From Batkoa obscura (lineage: Eukaryota; Entomophthoromycota; Entomophthoromycetes; Entomophthorales; Batkoaceae): a stretch of DNA of 64,000 nt. The stretch covers positions 868,001-932,000 of the forward strand of contig JASVEC010000003.1 in the NCBI GenBank assembly GCA_030770535.1, in the 5' to 3' direction. Positions 44,271 through 56,869 of the stretch are shown piece by piece (positions within the stretch are counted from its first letter, which is position 1; every line of letters begins with the position of its first letter). A program made the translations under genes and the position numbers. A model generated the notes under the pieces. It was given only the letters and a program-made list of their open reading frames with translations. It had not been told where the DNA came from and searched no databases.

Positions 44271-44738
44271 ATGTTTTTTTTTAACCCTATCAAAGCCACT
44301 ATAATCAACAATCTTAAAACTGGCATTTCAACCAGTTTTAAACGTTATCGTCATGAAGTTAGTAAAGCAATCATTTATGACACCAAAACTTTAGAAGATG
44401 GCTCTAAATTTATATCTCGAGTCCCATCAATGGAACCTAAACTCAGTCAGTTACCACCTGCTCTTAATCTTAAAGGACCAAAGGGAAATTTTCGTCAATT
44501 AACAGATATGGAAATTAAAGAAATGCAAAGATTAAGATTAGAAGATCCAGCTCTTTGGACGCGTTCAAAATTAGCTAAAAAATTTAATTGTGCTGAAAGA
44601 CAAGTTTATTTAAAAGCTAAAGCTAATCATAAATATCATCAATGTTTACAAGAAAAACAAAAATTAGAATGGCAAAAATTAGGATTTAAACGTCAATTGA
44701 TTTTTATTAACCGTCAAAGAAGACGTGCTGAATGGTAA
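44271..44738 (+). CDS. MRPL20: Mitochondrial ribosomal protein mL58 (MRPL20 family)
   Basis: 155 residues, single exon. A basic amphipathic N-terminus (MFFFNPIKATIINNLKTGIS) fits a mitochondrial targeting sequence. The fungal mL58 core is FRQLTDMEIKEMQRLRLEDP followed by LWTRSKLAKKFNCAERQVYL, a helix-turn-helix-like element typical of the family (LRxEDPxxWTRxKLAxKFxC). It ends with a basic helix, FINRQRRRAEW. It is a fungus-specific component of the large mitoribosomal subunit, so the organism has a translating mitochondrion. Confidence 0.87.
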   Translation: MFFFNPIKATIINNLKTGISTSFKRYRHEVSKAIIYDTKTLEDGSKFISRVPSMEPKLSQLPPALNLKGPKGNFRQLTDMEIKEMQRLRLEDPALWTRSKLAKKFNCAERQVYLKAKANHKYHQCLQEKQKLEWQKLGFKRQLIFINRQRRRAEW

Positions 44739-45085
44739 CCAAGTATAGAATTAAAAAAAAAAGGTTAAATAAAGTTATACTAAAATAAAATAAGATAATA
44801 AAATTTTAATTTTTTGGATTATTATTATATTATTTTATTAACTTATTTACTAGATTTTATTCTTTTTAGATTATGTATATTATTAAAGTTTTATTTTTAT
44901 TATTAGTAATAAGTTTTTAATAATAATAGTAACAATAGTAGTAATAATAATAATAATAATAATCAATCAATCAATCAATCAAAAATAATATTCAAATAGA
45001 AATTCCATTTTTATTAAATTATTAGAACCCTAAAAGCAGGATACAAAATAATCATTATTCTTCATATTACTACAAAAATCGAGTT
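44739..45085. other. Convergent intergenic region with simple repeats
   Basis: Contains (AATA/ATA)n and (AATC)n runs near 44940-44985; no gene. Confidence 0.55.
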
Positions 45086-46010
45086 TTAATCTACCAATGT
45101 CCACTCTTCATCTTTTCCAGTATTATCTAATGTCATCAAATGTCTTAATGTTGGTCTACCATGGGGACAATTCCATGGCAATGGCAATGTACCTAAATTT
45201 TGTATAATTTGCTTCATCTTCCCATTTTTTAAGAAATCACCAATCATAACTGATTTCCTACAAGCCATAGAAGCCAATTTCAAATCTAATTTACTACCTT
45301 TAAACGCCAATCCATTTTCAAATTGAATAATTTTCTTTTTTTTAGTTGTATTGTCTTCAATCGGATTCATTGTTAAATTATGTATTAATTGTTCTAAATC
45401 TTCAATTTCAAAATTTACTTTATTACTTATTGGTATTGAAATCAATTCTAATCTTTTACCTGCTTCATTCGATTCTTTATATGTTATTTGATATCCTTGT
45501 TTAGATAAATAATTTAAATTTTCTATTGCTATTAACTCATCTGTGATAGGTAATTGTAATTTCTTTGGTATAGCTAAACGTTGACGTGGTATCTGTTCTG
45601 TGATTGAATGATGTAATTTAGTATAATTATAAATTTCATCAGCTGCATGTTGATCAATTATAAATAATTCATTTTGTAATTTAGTAATAATAAAACCTAA
45701 ATTAAATTGACCGATGATTTCCATTAAATTAAAATCTTTTTTAGGATCAATATTAAAATGATTTGATAATTCAATTTCTTGTTTAATTTGTAATATATTC
45801 TCTTTAATCTCCTCTTCTATTATTTCTTCTTTTTCTTGATTATTAAAAGAATATTTCATTAAATCTTCCATGTCCCAATTTAATATTAATCCACTATCAT
45901 TATTTATATAAATTTCTTTAGTTATAGTAAGCTCATCTAAAATATCTGTTGTTTCTCTAGTTACAAATGAGTTTGGATCATATGGCACTATATTATGTAT
46001 TTTATTAACT

Positions 46011-46042
<32 letters not shown>

Positions 46043-46191
46043 TGAACTTTGAAGTGTTAATTCTATAGGTTCTTGTTTAACTCGTTTTCTTGCAGATTCT
46101 AAACTTTTATTAACTTCAGTTTGATTGTTTAAACTACATAACTCATCGTTATCCTTATTATTAACTAATACTCTATCATTCAATGGTACTA

Positions 46192-46278
<87 letters not shown>

Positions 46279-47640
46279 CATTCAATGAAATATCCTCAGG
46301 TTCCCTTTTTATACCATTAACATTTATATACTCTCGATTATTATAGTTTGTTTTATTTAAACTTAAATTTAATGATGGATTATTATTCTCTATTAATCTC
46401 TCTGTTGTAATAACAAAATCTTTAATAGTAATATCCTTTTTAATTTCATTATTATCATTTCTATCCTTATTTAATCGTTCATTATTTTCTTTTAAATTAT
46501 TAATAGGTATATTTGCTTGTTCATTATCTAATAATTCACAACATTGTTGTTTAATTTGAATTAATATTTCATTTTCATGATGCAATAAGATTGTTCTTTT
46601 ATCAGGTGTTAAATTAACATCATATTGATTTGGACTGATAATTAAATTACCAATTAAAATCGGATATCGATTAGAATATCTTAATTTATAAATATCATTA
46701 ATCATTTTAGTTAATTTGATTAAATGACAAGGTCGTTGATTAATATATATAAATTGTCTATCTGATGTAGTTCTACCTGCTCCATTAATAGTTTTAGATA
46801 AAATACCTTCAAATTGCACTTGAATCATTTCTTTTTCTTTTTCTTTTTCTTTTAATTCAAATGAAAACTTAAACTTAGTAAAATAATTTAAATTAACTGC
46901 TCCAAATAAACTAGTATAATTAAGCATTAAATCATTCCCATTTTTTGTTAATAAAATTAAATTTTGTTTTCCTTTACCGTCCATATTAGTTACTTTAAAC
47001 CTAATATTTGTATTAATTAATGCATATATTTGAATTAATTGTAATCCTTTTGCATACGCTTTCTTAATATTTCTTAATAAATCTTTATATCTAACTGGAA
47101 ACCTTTTAAATAAATTAGTTACTTTAACTGTTGTACCTTTTTTTCTTGATGTCACTTGAGTCTCTATAATATTTCCTAAGCTATCAAAAGTAAGTTGAAA
47201 CCCTTTGGAACTTACTGTATCAACACTAGTAATTAAACTGATATCTGCAACAGAACATAAAGAATTAAAAGCTTCACCACGAAATCCAAGTGATTGAATA
47301 GTTAATATATCTTCAAAATCTTTTAATTTGGATGTGGAATGACGTTGTCCAATAGTATCAAAATTACTTTCTTCAATACCACTACCATCATCTGAAATTT
47401 CAATGGAATTTAAACCATTATCTTTAAAATGAATTTCTATTGATTTTAAATAAATAAAAATAATATAAAAACAATATAAAATAGAAGATTAATTAATAAA
47501 TAATAATTACCAATATTTTTAGAATTAGCATCAATTGAGTTTTCAATTAATTCTTTTAATGCGGAACTCATATCTAATATAACTTGACCTGAACATAATT
47601 TATTAATAGATCGTTTATCAAGATGATGAAGTTGACTCAT
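45086..47640 (-). CDS. PMS1: MutL homolog Pms1/PMS2 (mismatch repair)
   Basis: 826 residues, two exons (47511-47640 and 45086-47436). The ATP-binding N-terminus is intact: MSQLHHLDKRSINKLCSGQV, ELIENSIDA, DDGSGI, TSKL and LGFRGEA. The middle is a low-complexity linker with a run of more than 30 Asn encoded by an (AAT)n microsatellite at 46186-46278 and a shorter Asn run near 46017. The C-terminal endonuclease domain has FNLGFIITKL and IIDQHAADEIYNYTKLHH, then ACRKSVMIG and CPHGRPT. Pms1/PMS2 normally has DQHA(x)2E(x)4E; here the last Glu is Thr, so one metal-binding residue of the nicking site is changed. Partner is expected to be Mlh1 (not in the window). The exon frame is open up to the intron, fixing the start at 47640. 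Confidence 0.92.
46186..46278. repeat. (ATT)n microsatellite inside the PMS1 coding sequence
   Basis: About 30 units, translated as poly-Asn in the disordered linker. Its antisense frame gives a spurious poly-Leu ORF. Confidence 0.9.
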
Positions 47641-47898
47641 TAATTGAAATGAAGATAATTGTGCAAATAATGAGATGCGAAAAAATGAATTTTTTAAAAT
47701 AAAAGAAATGAAAAGATAAAATTCAATTTTTAAAAGTTTTATAATTTTACTAATTTAGAAGTAATCATTTAAAAGTTTTTATTTTTAAATAAAATTTTAA
47801 TTTTAATTTTAATGAACTTTTATTTTTATTTTTATTTTTATTTTTAATTGAAATAAAAATAAATTCTAAAACTTTTAATTTTCAAATATTTCAATAAA

Positions 47899-48763
47899 AT
47901 GTTATCAAATGTCCATGCCGATGGAGGTAAATTAAATTATTTATATTATTATTTTATTAAAATTCAATTAAGTAAGAAGTAATTTTGTGGAAGGTTCCAT
48001 TTGGTTAGAATATTATGGTTATTTTTTATATGTAATAACTAAACTTGGTTTTGGTAAATTCAATTAACTATAATAATTATTAATTCATTTACTTTGTTAT
48101 ATATTAGCTATTTACTTTATATGGGCTTTTGTACCAGATAAGATTCTTACTGAATTTAATATTACTTATTATCCACCAAAGTAAGTCTAATACTAATAAC
48201 TTAATTTATTTCTTCTTTTATTATATTATTAAAACAATATATTAATTTACTTTGATTTAATTGAACTTTTCGTTTATTTAGATATTGGTCTTTAGCTATC
48301 CCAGCTTTTTCCACTATTTTCTGTGTTTATTTTTATATCTTATTTTTAGGTTATATCTTATTGAAAACTCCAAGTTTTGATAATATTAATTATTTAACAG
48401 GTAAATATAAAAGTATATATAATTAAATTAATATTGAAATAGTTAATATTTTATTTTATAAATAAGAGATTAATAATTATTCAATCAATTACTCAATCTT
48501 ATATTTATATGGGGATATTTTTTTTGGTTTCATTACTTTTTCCATCTTTTAAGCGCTATTTGAGTGGAAAGATTGTCAGTAAAATTATTAAACAAAAAAA
48601 CACATCCCCATATATATTTATATATATTTATAAATTAATAATATCAAATTAATTAGATTCCCAAGCAGTAGTAATCCATGAACCAAAATATTGTTCTAGT
48701 GAAAATTCAAGTGAAATTCATGATATTAGTATGGAAATTGTAAATAAATGTTGTTATTATTAA
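47899..48763 (+). CDS. GPI19: PIG-P / Gpi19, GPI-GlcNAc transferase subunit
   Basis: About 135 residues, five exons. Exon 1 gives MLSNVHADG. The first membrane region is WLEYYGYFLYVITKLGF plus AIYFIWAFVPDKILTE, then the family hallmark FNITYYPPKYWSLAIPAF and a second hydrophobic helix (FCVYFYILFLGYILL). The C-terminal piece SEIHDISMEIVNKCCYY corresponds to the conserved EIYDI..xxVNxxLY end of PIG-P. The protein is part of the ER enzyme that starts GPI-anchor synthesis. The last intron (from about 48403 to 48659) is much longer than its neighbours because it contains a complete family A MITE (48507-48614). It is divergent from PMS1 (about 260 bp apart). Confidence 0.88.
48507..48614 (+). mobile_element. 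MITE family A, copy 10, in a PIG-P intron
   Basis: Forward, full length: TATATGGGGATATT to ACATCCCCATATATA. It accounts for about 40 percent of the intron and lies away from the splice sites. Confidence 0.88.
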
Positions 48764-48918
48764 AAATAAAAATAGAAAATTAAACTAAATTAAAAAATAA
48801 AACTAAAACTAAAAATAAAAATAAAAATAAAAATAAAAATAAAAATAAAAATTCTATAAATTGACTCTATAAAAAATAATTTTATTAATATATAACTTGT
48901 TTTTTCTTTTACTTTGAT

Positions 48919-48946
48919 TTAAATCAGTCGATACATTTCAATTTGA

Positions 48947-48991
<45 letters not shown>

Positions 48992-50717
48992 TCCAATTTT
49001 TTAAACCTCTTTGTAATTGGTTGTTGATTTCCAGTTAAATTATCAATTCCATTAAGTTTTGTATCTTTATTCTTATTGATTTTAATATTCTTTTTATTCT
49101 CCTTATTATTAATTTCTAATAAACTTTGATTTTCATGATGATATAACATAGCAATAGGTTCAAATCCAATAAAACTCTTTAAATTATTTAATCTAGATCG
49201 TACCATTTTTTGAGTTTTAAAAAGTAAATGAGTAAATTGAGGAGAAGATACAATAGTAGTAAAATGTACATCTAATATAGCAGTAAATAATTCATATATC
49301 TATTATAATAATTAATTAATAATTAATAATTAATAATATTTTAAATTAAATTTACCTTAATAAAACTAGTAGATGGTGACCATAACATATTAATATTAGT
49401 ACCATTTCTTTTTAATAAATCACTTAATAAACTTAAATAATTGAAAACTTCTTTATCATTTAAATATTTTAATGAAAAGATTAATAATTTTGAATCAAAA
49501 TTAAATTCTAATATTTTCATTAAATAAGTTTCTAATATTAAATTTAACTTTTCAATAGTTTCAATTTTCTTTTCTTTTTCTTCTAAATAAATTTCATGAA
49601 TTGCTTTTAATAAGATTACTATTTCTTCTTCGGATATATCTTTGACTGATAATAATGAATATTGAATATTAAACCAATCTTGTCGTTCAATTAAATAAGG
49701 TAATAATCCACCATAATTAGTTTTAAAAGTAGATGATGTAATTTTAGAGCCATAAATTAATTGAAACATAATTTTAGGTGAATAATTTTGAAAATTAATT
49801 TGATTGTTTTGTTTTAAACTCATTTTTTCAATTAATGATGATATATATCTTGGTGGTAATAAATTTAATATTGTATTTTCATCCTATTAAATTAATATTA
49901 TTATTTAATATTTAATATTATTATTGATATATATATATATATATTATATACTTACTTGATAAGATGAAGTTATTTCTTCAAAATATTGATGATCTTTAAT
50001 AATATACCAATTATTACGATATTTGTCCAAATATTCTTTATAACTTAAAATAGTATCTTCAATTTTAGATTGATTATCTTTATATTCTCCTAAATAGAAA
50101 GTAGCTTCATTATCTAATAATGTGGAAATTATTAATTATTAATTATTAATTATTAATTTACCTTTTGATTTAATTAATAATTCATTTTTTTCATTAAGAA
50201 TATTTTTTATTGATTTTTTATTAATATCATTTTTATCAAATGAAAAATATTCTAAATGATTTAAAAATGTTAATTCAATATTATCACTAGTTTCAATTTG
50301 CTGTGTTAATTTTAAAACTAAATCTTCTGGATAAGATATTTGACATAAATTAGAATCCTAAAATAAAAATAGTTAATATTAATATATATTATATTATATT
50401 ATTATAACAACTTACAATAACCGTAATTGGAATAAAATTAGGAGGATAAACTAATTGAATAGATTCATTCGTATTTTTAGATTGTAAATATTTAAATGTA
50501 ATATTTAATCGATTCATAGATGATAATAAATTACTATTAATTGGACAAATAAATGGGGTTAATACAATTTCAACAGAACTTTGAAATAATTCAGCAGTTT
50601 TAAAAGAAGTAGATGGTAAACTACGATAATCTAGAGAAGATATTATCATATTTTTATGATTGATTTTACCAAGCTAAATTAAGTTAAAATAATTTAATAA
50701 TTTAAATTATTATATTC

Positions 50718-50748
<31 letters not shown>

Positions 50749-51541
50749 GATTTACCTGACAGTGAAAATGACTCTTTTTTCCTTTATTGGAAAAATTAAC
50801 TGAATTAATTTCAGAGATATAAGTTTCATAAACAACTACACTTAATTGAATATCCCAAAGTATTAATTTAGATTTAATTGTATCTAAATAAAATATTATT
50901 AATAAATAATAAATAATAATAAATAATAAATAATAAATAATAAATAATAAATAATATTTACTTGAATCTTCATCAATATCATAACCTAACATTAATAAGT
51001 GATCTTTGGATAAAAAAGTAATAGGTGGTAATGAGGTAATTAAACCTGAAACAACAGATTTATCTGGTTGAATATTTTGTAATTTTAAATTTAATATATT
51101 TAAATTATTTAATGAAATTGGTAGTTCATTATTATTTACATTATCATTAATTGATAATTGAAAACAATTTAAATTAAAATTATTATCTAAAATAGATAAT
51201 CGACCAGAAGAATAATCAAATGTTATAGATTTACTTAGTGTGCTCTATTATAAAAAAATAAATTAAATTAAAATAAATTAATATATATTTGTAATAAATA
51301 ATATAATATAAAATATAATTACTTTTAAATTCAATTCACTTTGACCAATTAATTTTAAATCAATCTTATTATTAATGTTATTAATACCAATAATATTAAT
51401 ACATTCATTATCATTATGATTAGTTAATAAAAATAAATAACTATTAAATTCCATTGATAAGGAATTAGTTAAAAATTCTGCTTTTTTAATATCACAACTA
51501 TCGGACCATACTATTTTATCTTTAATCCTAAATTAATTGAA

Positions 51542-51572
<31 letters not shown>

Positions 51573-51770
51573 TATTATTATTATTATTACTCTAATTCAA
51601 CAATAACTTTGGATAATAATGAATTATATAATTTAATTTCTCCATCTTTAAATACAACTAAACAACCATCATTAATACCATATTCGTAACCTAAAGGATA
51701 AATGTCTTGGATCGGTTTATCAAACTGTAATTTAATAATAATAAAAATTAATTAATTAATATATAATATA

Positions 51771-51801
<31 letters not shown>

Positions 51802-52488
51802 AACTTAATATTCTTACTTTAATTTCGATTTTTTTAGCATTTTCTTTCCAAATCCATACAATTTGACTTTCATTATTTTTAATTTGATGTTGATTTTTAT
51901 TATTATTTTTAGTATTCATACTAACTTGAGCATAAAGATAATAACCTAAATCTAAGATTTGAAAATCTTTGGTATTAATTAATGAAGATAATTCAGTTTC
52001 TACTCCACTTTCACTACCAACTTCACTAATTCCATTAACTATACTATTTTCTAATAGTTTCTTTTGTTGATTATTATTAGATATTGGCACCTTATTTGCT
52101 TTAATATTTTGTCCATTAATTTTAATTTTAGCTGAACCAATTAAAGATACATTTGTTGGTATAGCCCAAGAATTAATATGTTGTTGTTGGGTTACCTAAA
52201 AACAATTAAAATAAATTAAATTAAAAATAAATTAAATTAAATTAAATTAAATTAAATTATTTGAATATAAATTATTAATAATAATCTACTTACTTCATAA
52301 AGATGAATGCCTTCACCCGGTACCGTAGCTAAAATTAAACTTGGATTTTCTTTAGGCTTTTTATTAAAATAAGTGGGTTCCGAGAATAAAGTGTTAATAA
52401 CATCTTCCTCATTTTGTTTTATATTGGTTTTATTTTCGATTTTATATTGAGCTAATTGAAAACTGGAATCTAATTGTATTAAACTCAT
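48919..52488 (-). CDS. Utp8/NOL11-like t-UTP protein, about 11 exons
   Basis: Roughly 950 residues. It starts MSLIQLDSSFQLAQYKI; LILATVPGEGIHLYEV then QQQHINSWAIPTNVSLIGS resembles the first propeller blades of NOL11/Utp8 (ILYKVSDQKPLGSW in human). Further blades: YYLYAQVSMNTKN, IVWIWKENAKKIEIKFDK, GCLVVFKDGEIKLYNSLL, ITFDYSSGRLSILDNNF, KSKLILWDIQLSVVVYETYI. A helical C-terminal half follows, with PYLIERQDWFNIQYSLLSV, IYELFTAILDVHFTTIV and, at the end, poly-Asn and IEMYRLI. Utp8 (fungi) and NOL11 (animals) belong to the t-UTP complex that couples rDNA transcription to 18S processing. Identification rests on overall layout and a few motifs. Most introns are 45-75 bp and several contain (ATT)n runs. 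Confidence 0.62.
48948..48990. repeat. (ATT)n microsatellite coding poly-Asn
   Basis: Encodes 13-14 Asn close to the C-terminus of the Utp8-like protein. Confidence 0.85.
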
Positions 52489-52666
52489 TTTTAATCTAAT
52501 TTAAAAAGATAAAAAAAATTTGAAATTAATATTCAATAAAATGAATAAATTATTTTATTGAATTATTAAATTTGGGCCTATTTCAATAGAGGTTTCTATT
52601 TTTGGAAAGTAACTCGATAAAATCCAAAAATTATGGGATTTTAGAGTCTATTAATAGCTTAAATTA

Positions 52667-54198
52667 ATGAAAATTAAAATCTTGATTTCATTTTCAATGT
52701 CACCTTATGAAGAAAAATTTAAAAGGAATTTAATAATGGAAGAAAACCAAGAAGTTATTAATTATGAGATGAATCAAAATACCACTTACAAACATTTTCA
52801 AAATAATCAAAGTATTAAAAAGACTATGTTACAACCAAAGTTATCTTATCCAAAGTTAATAAAACAAATAAATTATTTAAAAGAATTTAATATTCTTCCA
52901 GAATTTTTAAACGATATTAAATTATTGAAACAAAGAGTAATGATTTCATTTTAACTTATATTATTATTATAATTAAATAATATATAAAAATATAGATATT
53001 ATTAGAACCAAAGAAAATTAATATATTTGATTTTGATCAAACTTTATTTCGTTCACCATTACCTAATATTAAATTATGGGATACTGAAATGAGAGGTTAT
53101 TTAATTAATGAAGAATTTGGTTGGTTTCAAAATAAAGATACTTTATCAATAGAAAATATGATACCTTTAAATCATTGGTTTATTGAATCAACAGTAGGTA
53201 ATATTTGTTTTAATTTTATTTTATTTTTTATTTTTTATTTTTTATTTTTTATTTTATTAATAAATTAATTTTAAATAGAAAAAGTAAAAGCTTCATTAAA
53301 GGATCCTTATACATTAACTATTTTATTAACAGGAAGAAATCGAGGAATATTTTTAGACATTATTCAAACTATTGTTAAAGAAGTTAATTTGGATTTTGAT
53401 TTAGTAATACTTAAAGAAACATTATATAATAATATTATTAAAAAAAAAGTATCAACAATGGAATTCAAAAAATTATTTATTAATGAATTAATTAATACAT
53501 TTCCATCTGTTAACACATTAATTATGTATGATGATCGAATCAAACACATAACTGAATTTGAAGTCTTTTTAAAACAAATTGAACAAAGTTATCAAAATAT
53601 ACAATCCACAACAATTCATTTAGTACAATCCAATTTAAAACATTTAGATATCAATTATGAACAACAATTAGTACAAAATATATTAAACAGAATTAATTCT
53701 AATCCTATATTATTTCGAAAAAAAAAGAATTTCTATCCAAAAAGAATTGAATTAACACAAAGAATACAATATTTAGCTATAACTTTTGATGATTCAATAT
53801 CAAAACAAATTTATACAACATTTTTAAAACATTTATTTATTAATAAGGAATGGTTAATTAGTGGAGATCATATAACTATATGTTTAGGTTATACTTCAGA
53901 ATATAAATTAAATTTAATGAATTTAAAATTAAATCAAGAAATTCAAATTGAAATTATCGGTTATCGATTATTTCGACAATCTATGATAGCATTAAAAGTA
54001 GATACTCAACCTAAAATTCAACTAAAAAACAATCGTCCATTACATATTACTTTATGTTACGATCCAAATAAAATTAAACCTAAAGATGCAGGAGACATTC
54101 GTAATTGGGCTCATTGTAAAAATAATAAAATATTAAATTTAAAGTTTATTGGTAAGATACAACATGTGTATAAGAATGCATTAACATTTATTTATTAA
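52667..54198 (+). CDS. HAD phosphatase plus 2H-like domain, 'Swiss Army Knife' RNA-repair-like
   Basis: About 460 residues, three exons. An N-terminal extension (first ATG 52667; a later ATG at MSPYEEKFK is possible) is followed, after an intron near 52942-52996, by the HAD motif I INIFDFDQTLFRSPLPNIKL (nucleophile DxDQT). TILLTGRNRG is the motif II region, a Lys-containing stretch comes next, and IMYDDRIKHITEFE supplies the motif IV acidic pair. This matches the HAD_SAK family. The C-terminal 200 residues contain two H-x-T motifs about 60 residues apart, DHITICLGY and PLHITLCYD, the arrangement of 2H phosphoesterases; cyclic-phosphodiesterase domains of RNA-repair enzymes are of this type. 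The two together suggest RNA end healing; no ligase domain is present in this gene. Divergent from the Utp8-like gene, 178 bp between starts. Confidence 0.8.
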
Positions 54199-54870
54199 TA
54201 ATATGAATGAGTTGAGAAATAAACAGTAGATATAGTCAATTATGATTAAATTTGGTATATGATAATATTATTTAAATAAATAAAAGAGTTTTATTAATAA
54301 AATAACTTTTAATTGGTTGAATGTTAATTTCATAGATCTTGATTATTATTGAAATACTATTATATATTTAAAATATTCTACATTATTTATTTAATTCTTA
54401 TAAAATATATTAATAAATTAATATATTTTAAACTTGATTAAAATAATTTTGACAATGTTTAGTATCCCAATAATTAATATAATCAACTTTAATAACTTTA
54501 ATAACTTTAATAACCCTATTAATATTACATTAACAAAAGTAGTTAAAATTATATTATCATTGAAACAAACAAAAATAGATAAACAATTTTGACTATTTTT
54601 CTAACTTAATAATATTCTATTTTAATTTTATATTTTTTATCAAAGTAAGTAACATTGTATTTATAAAGATTGTAATTAAAAGAATATTGAAAAATTAAAT
54701 CCTTTTTTTAAATGGATTGAATTTAATGAGAAACTATAATCTTAATAATTTTTTATATGCTTTTATAATTGTTTTTTTATTAAAAGTGATAATATATTTT
54801 TATATATATAATGATGGATTTCATAATATACCAAGTTTGTTTATATTATATAACAATTTATATTAATATT
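54199..54870. other. Gene-free interval
   Basis: AT-rich 3' region; no gene seen. Confidence 0.5.
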
Positions 54871-54975
54871 TAGGGGTGTGTTTTTTTGTTTAAGAATTTT
54901 ACTAACAATCTTTCCGCTCAAATAGCCCTTAAAAAATGGGAAAAGTGGTAAAACCAAAAAAAACATCCCCATATA
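54871..54975 (-). mobile_element. MITE family A, copy 11
   Basis: Reverse, full length: TAGGGGTGTGTTTTTTTGTT to ACATCCCCATATAT. Confidence 0.87.
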
Positions 54976-55225
54976 TGTTTGATTATATTTATAATCCTAT
55001 GCCACTCTAAATATTACACATGATTTATACTAATAAAGTTGAAACTATAATGATCACATAAAACTTTTAAAATAAAGCTAAGACGTATATTTGTTTAAAT
55101 ACAGTAATTTTATACAATTCTTGGTTATTTAAAATACAATTTAAACCTCAATAATATAATAGTATTAACAAATTATACGCTATTTATTTAATTATTATAA
55201 ACCCTATAAACAAACTCTTATTTCT

Positions 55226-55621
55226 TTAAGCTTGAGTAAAGCTCCCACGGCAGAATTTACCGTCTCCACGACTAATACAAGTAAATTTAAAGCTATCTTT
55301 TTGATAAACTTCACTATTATTAGAAGTTTGAATGGTAGCACCATCGGTACTACAATCAGCGATAGAAGCAGATAAAGTATTATCATTAGAATGAACTAAA
55401 CCATTTGAACAAGATTGACCTTTTGCTGAGTTTTTAGCATCACATTTCAATTCAATTTGTTGATCAAGGTAAGTAGCGGTACAATAACAAGATAAACTTA
55501 CACCTTGATTGATATCATGGTTAATAACAGATTCGGTGGATTGACAAAAATAATTCCATTTTTGAGCAAAAGTAGTGGAGATGAAGATAGTGGTTAAAAG
55601 AGTGCTGAAAATTTTAGTCAT
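55226..55621 (-). CDS. Secreted 8-cysteine protein, paralog 1
   Basis: 131 residues, intronless. Signal peptide MTKIFSTLLTTIFISTTFA, mature start QKWNYFC. The cysteine pattern is WNYxC, LSCYCTATY, LKCDAKNSAKGQSC, IADC, FKFTC and GKFCRGSFTQA: eight cysteines, presumably four disulfides. About half the residues match the copy at 60349-60741, with the same ends (MTKIF and FTQA). No family recognised. Gene, promoter (TATATAAA 48 bp upstream) and lack of introns follow the accessory-gene style of this window. An extracellular role is the only safe inference. Confidence 0.85.
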   Translation of the reverse strand: MTKIFSTLLTTIFISTTFAQKWNYFCQSTESVINHDINQGVSLSCYCTATYLDQQIELKCDAKNSAKGQSCSNGLVHSNDNTLSASIADCSTDGATIQTSNNSEVYQKDSFKFTCISRGDGKFCRGSFTQA

Positions 55622-55668
55622 TTTTGAATATTTGAATTGGACAATAAGATCCTAAGTTTTGATGCTTC

Positions 55669-55676
55669 TTTATATA
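55669..55676 (-). promoter_or_regulatory. TATA box of 8-cysteine paralog 1
   Basis: AAAGTATATAAAG context, 48 bp before the ATG; the same sequence stands before paralog 2. Confidence 0.6.
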
Positions 55677-55679
55677 CTT

Positions 55680-56869
55680 TCATAGAGATATTTTAATAAT
55701 TGTAAAATGGATCTAATTTTTAAAAGTACTAATGTATTTTTAGATTCAAGTTAATTTTGTGATAAAAATAAACTTTTAATTCCATTAGTTTAATCGTTAT
55801 AGTTTCTATATAAATGTTAAACACTTTAAAAAATAGTCATTATGATATATAAGAACTATTATTATTATATGTATTATGTTGTCTACTATTTATAAATAAA
55901 AAGAATCTAAATATAATTATTTACTAGTTGATCTCCTTTATTTTGAGCGTTTTTTTGAACTTTGAGTAAAATCTAATCTAACTTTAGGCTAAAAATAAAT
56001 TTCAATTATTAAGAAATTGAAGATAAGTTAAATGAACTTTGTAAATATGGAAATATCATCTTTTTAAAATTATTGTAATAATAAAATGGAACATAATGAT
56101 TTAACCCTACTTTATATTATAATCGATCAAGTTGACAGGTTTTTAATATTTCAAGTTAGCTACAAGTGTCATTCAAATAAAGCCTGGCTTTATCACATAA
56201 TTAGTTGCAAGTAATTTAATATCAAGCACGAAATAGTATTATTGTGATTTAATATAGATCTGATGATCTTGCTGTAAAAATCAATGTATAATAATAACTT
56301 ATCATTATTATTAATCAAATAATAATAATCATCATTAGCTTTAAATAGAAGCTTAATAAACTTTAAAATTACTCCGAAATCTTCAGTAAATCTGATAGTT
56401 TAAATTATTAAATATTCCTATGAGCTTGTTTATTTTTATCAATCAAAAGATCAATAGATGTTGTTAGTTGTAACAGTAAATCTTTCTTTTATTTAAAAGC
56501 AAAAATAGTTCAGTATCAAGTAGAATTCATTCTGATACTACATCCACCTACTACTTTGAGTTGATTTAAAAAAGTAAAGTAACTTATAGGAATACTTAAT
56601 AAGTTTTCAAAACAAGCACAAAGTTCATTGAAGCTGTATTGCTACCTCAAGAACATCGATATTCTTTGGTAGCGGAATAGGTATTAGAGAAGCAGCTATA
56701 ACTACATGGTAGGTAAGGGTTTGCATCAGTTTTTAAACAAATATAACTAAAAGAAATATAAGTGTTAACATACAAAAATCAACGCAAAAGTTTATTTCAT
56801 GTCTATAATGTGTTACGTTTTTTATTGGTATCGTTATGAAATATCAAACTATTAATAATTTAATAAAAA
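55680..56869. other. 1.2 kb gene-free interval
   Basis: AT-rich; no gene or terminal-repeat structure recognised. Confidence 0.5.

Noticed and set aside
44271-44738. Assignment of the organism to Neocallimastigomycota on base composition
   Set aside because: A mitoribosomal protein gene is present, whereas those fungi have genome-less hydrogenosomes.
46125-46346. Poly-leucine ORF
   Set aside because: Antisense of the ATT microsatellite in PMS1.
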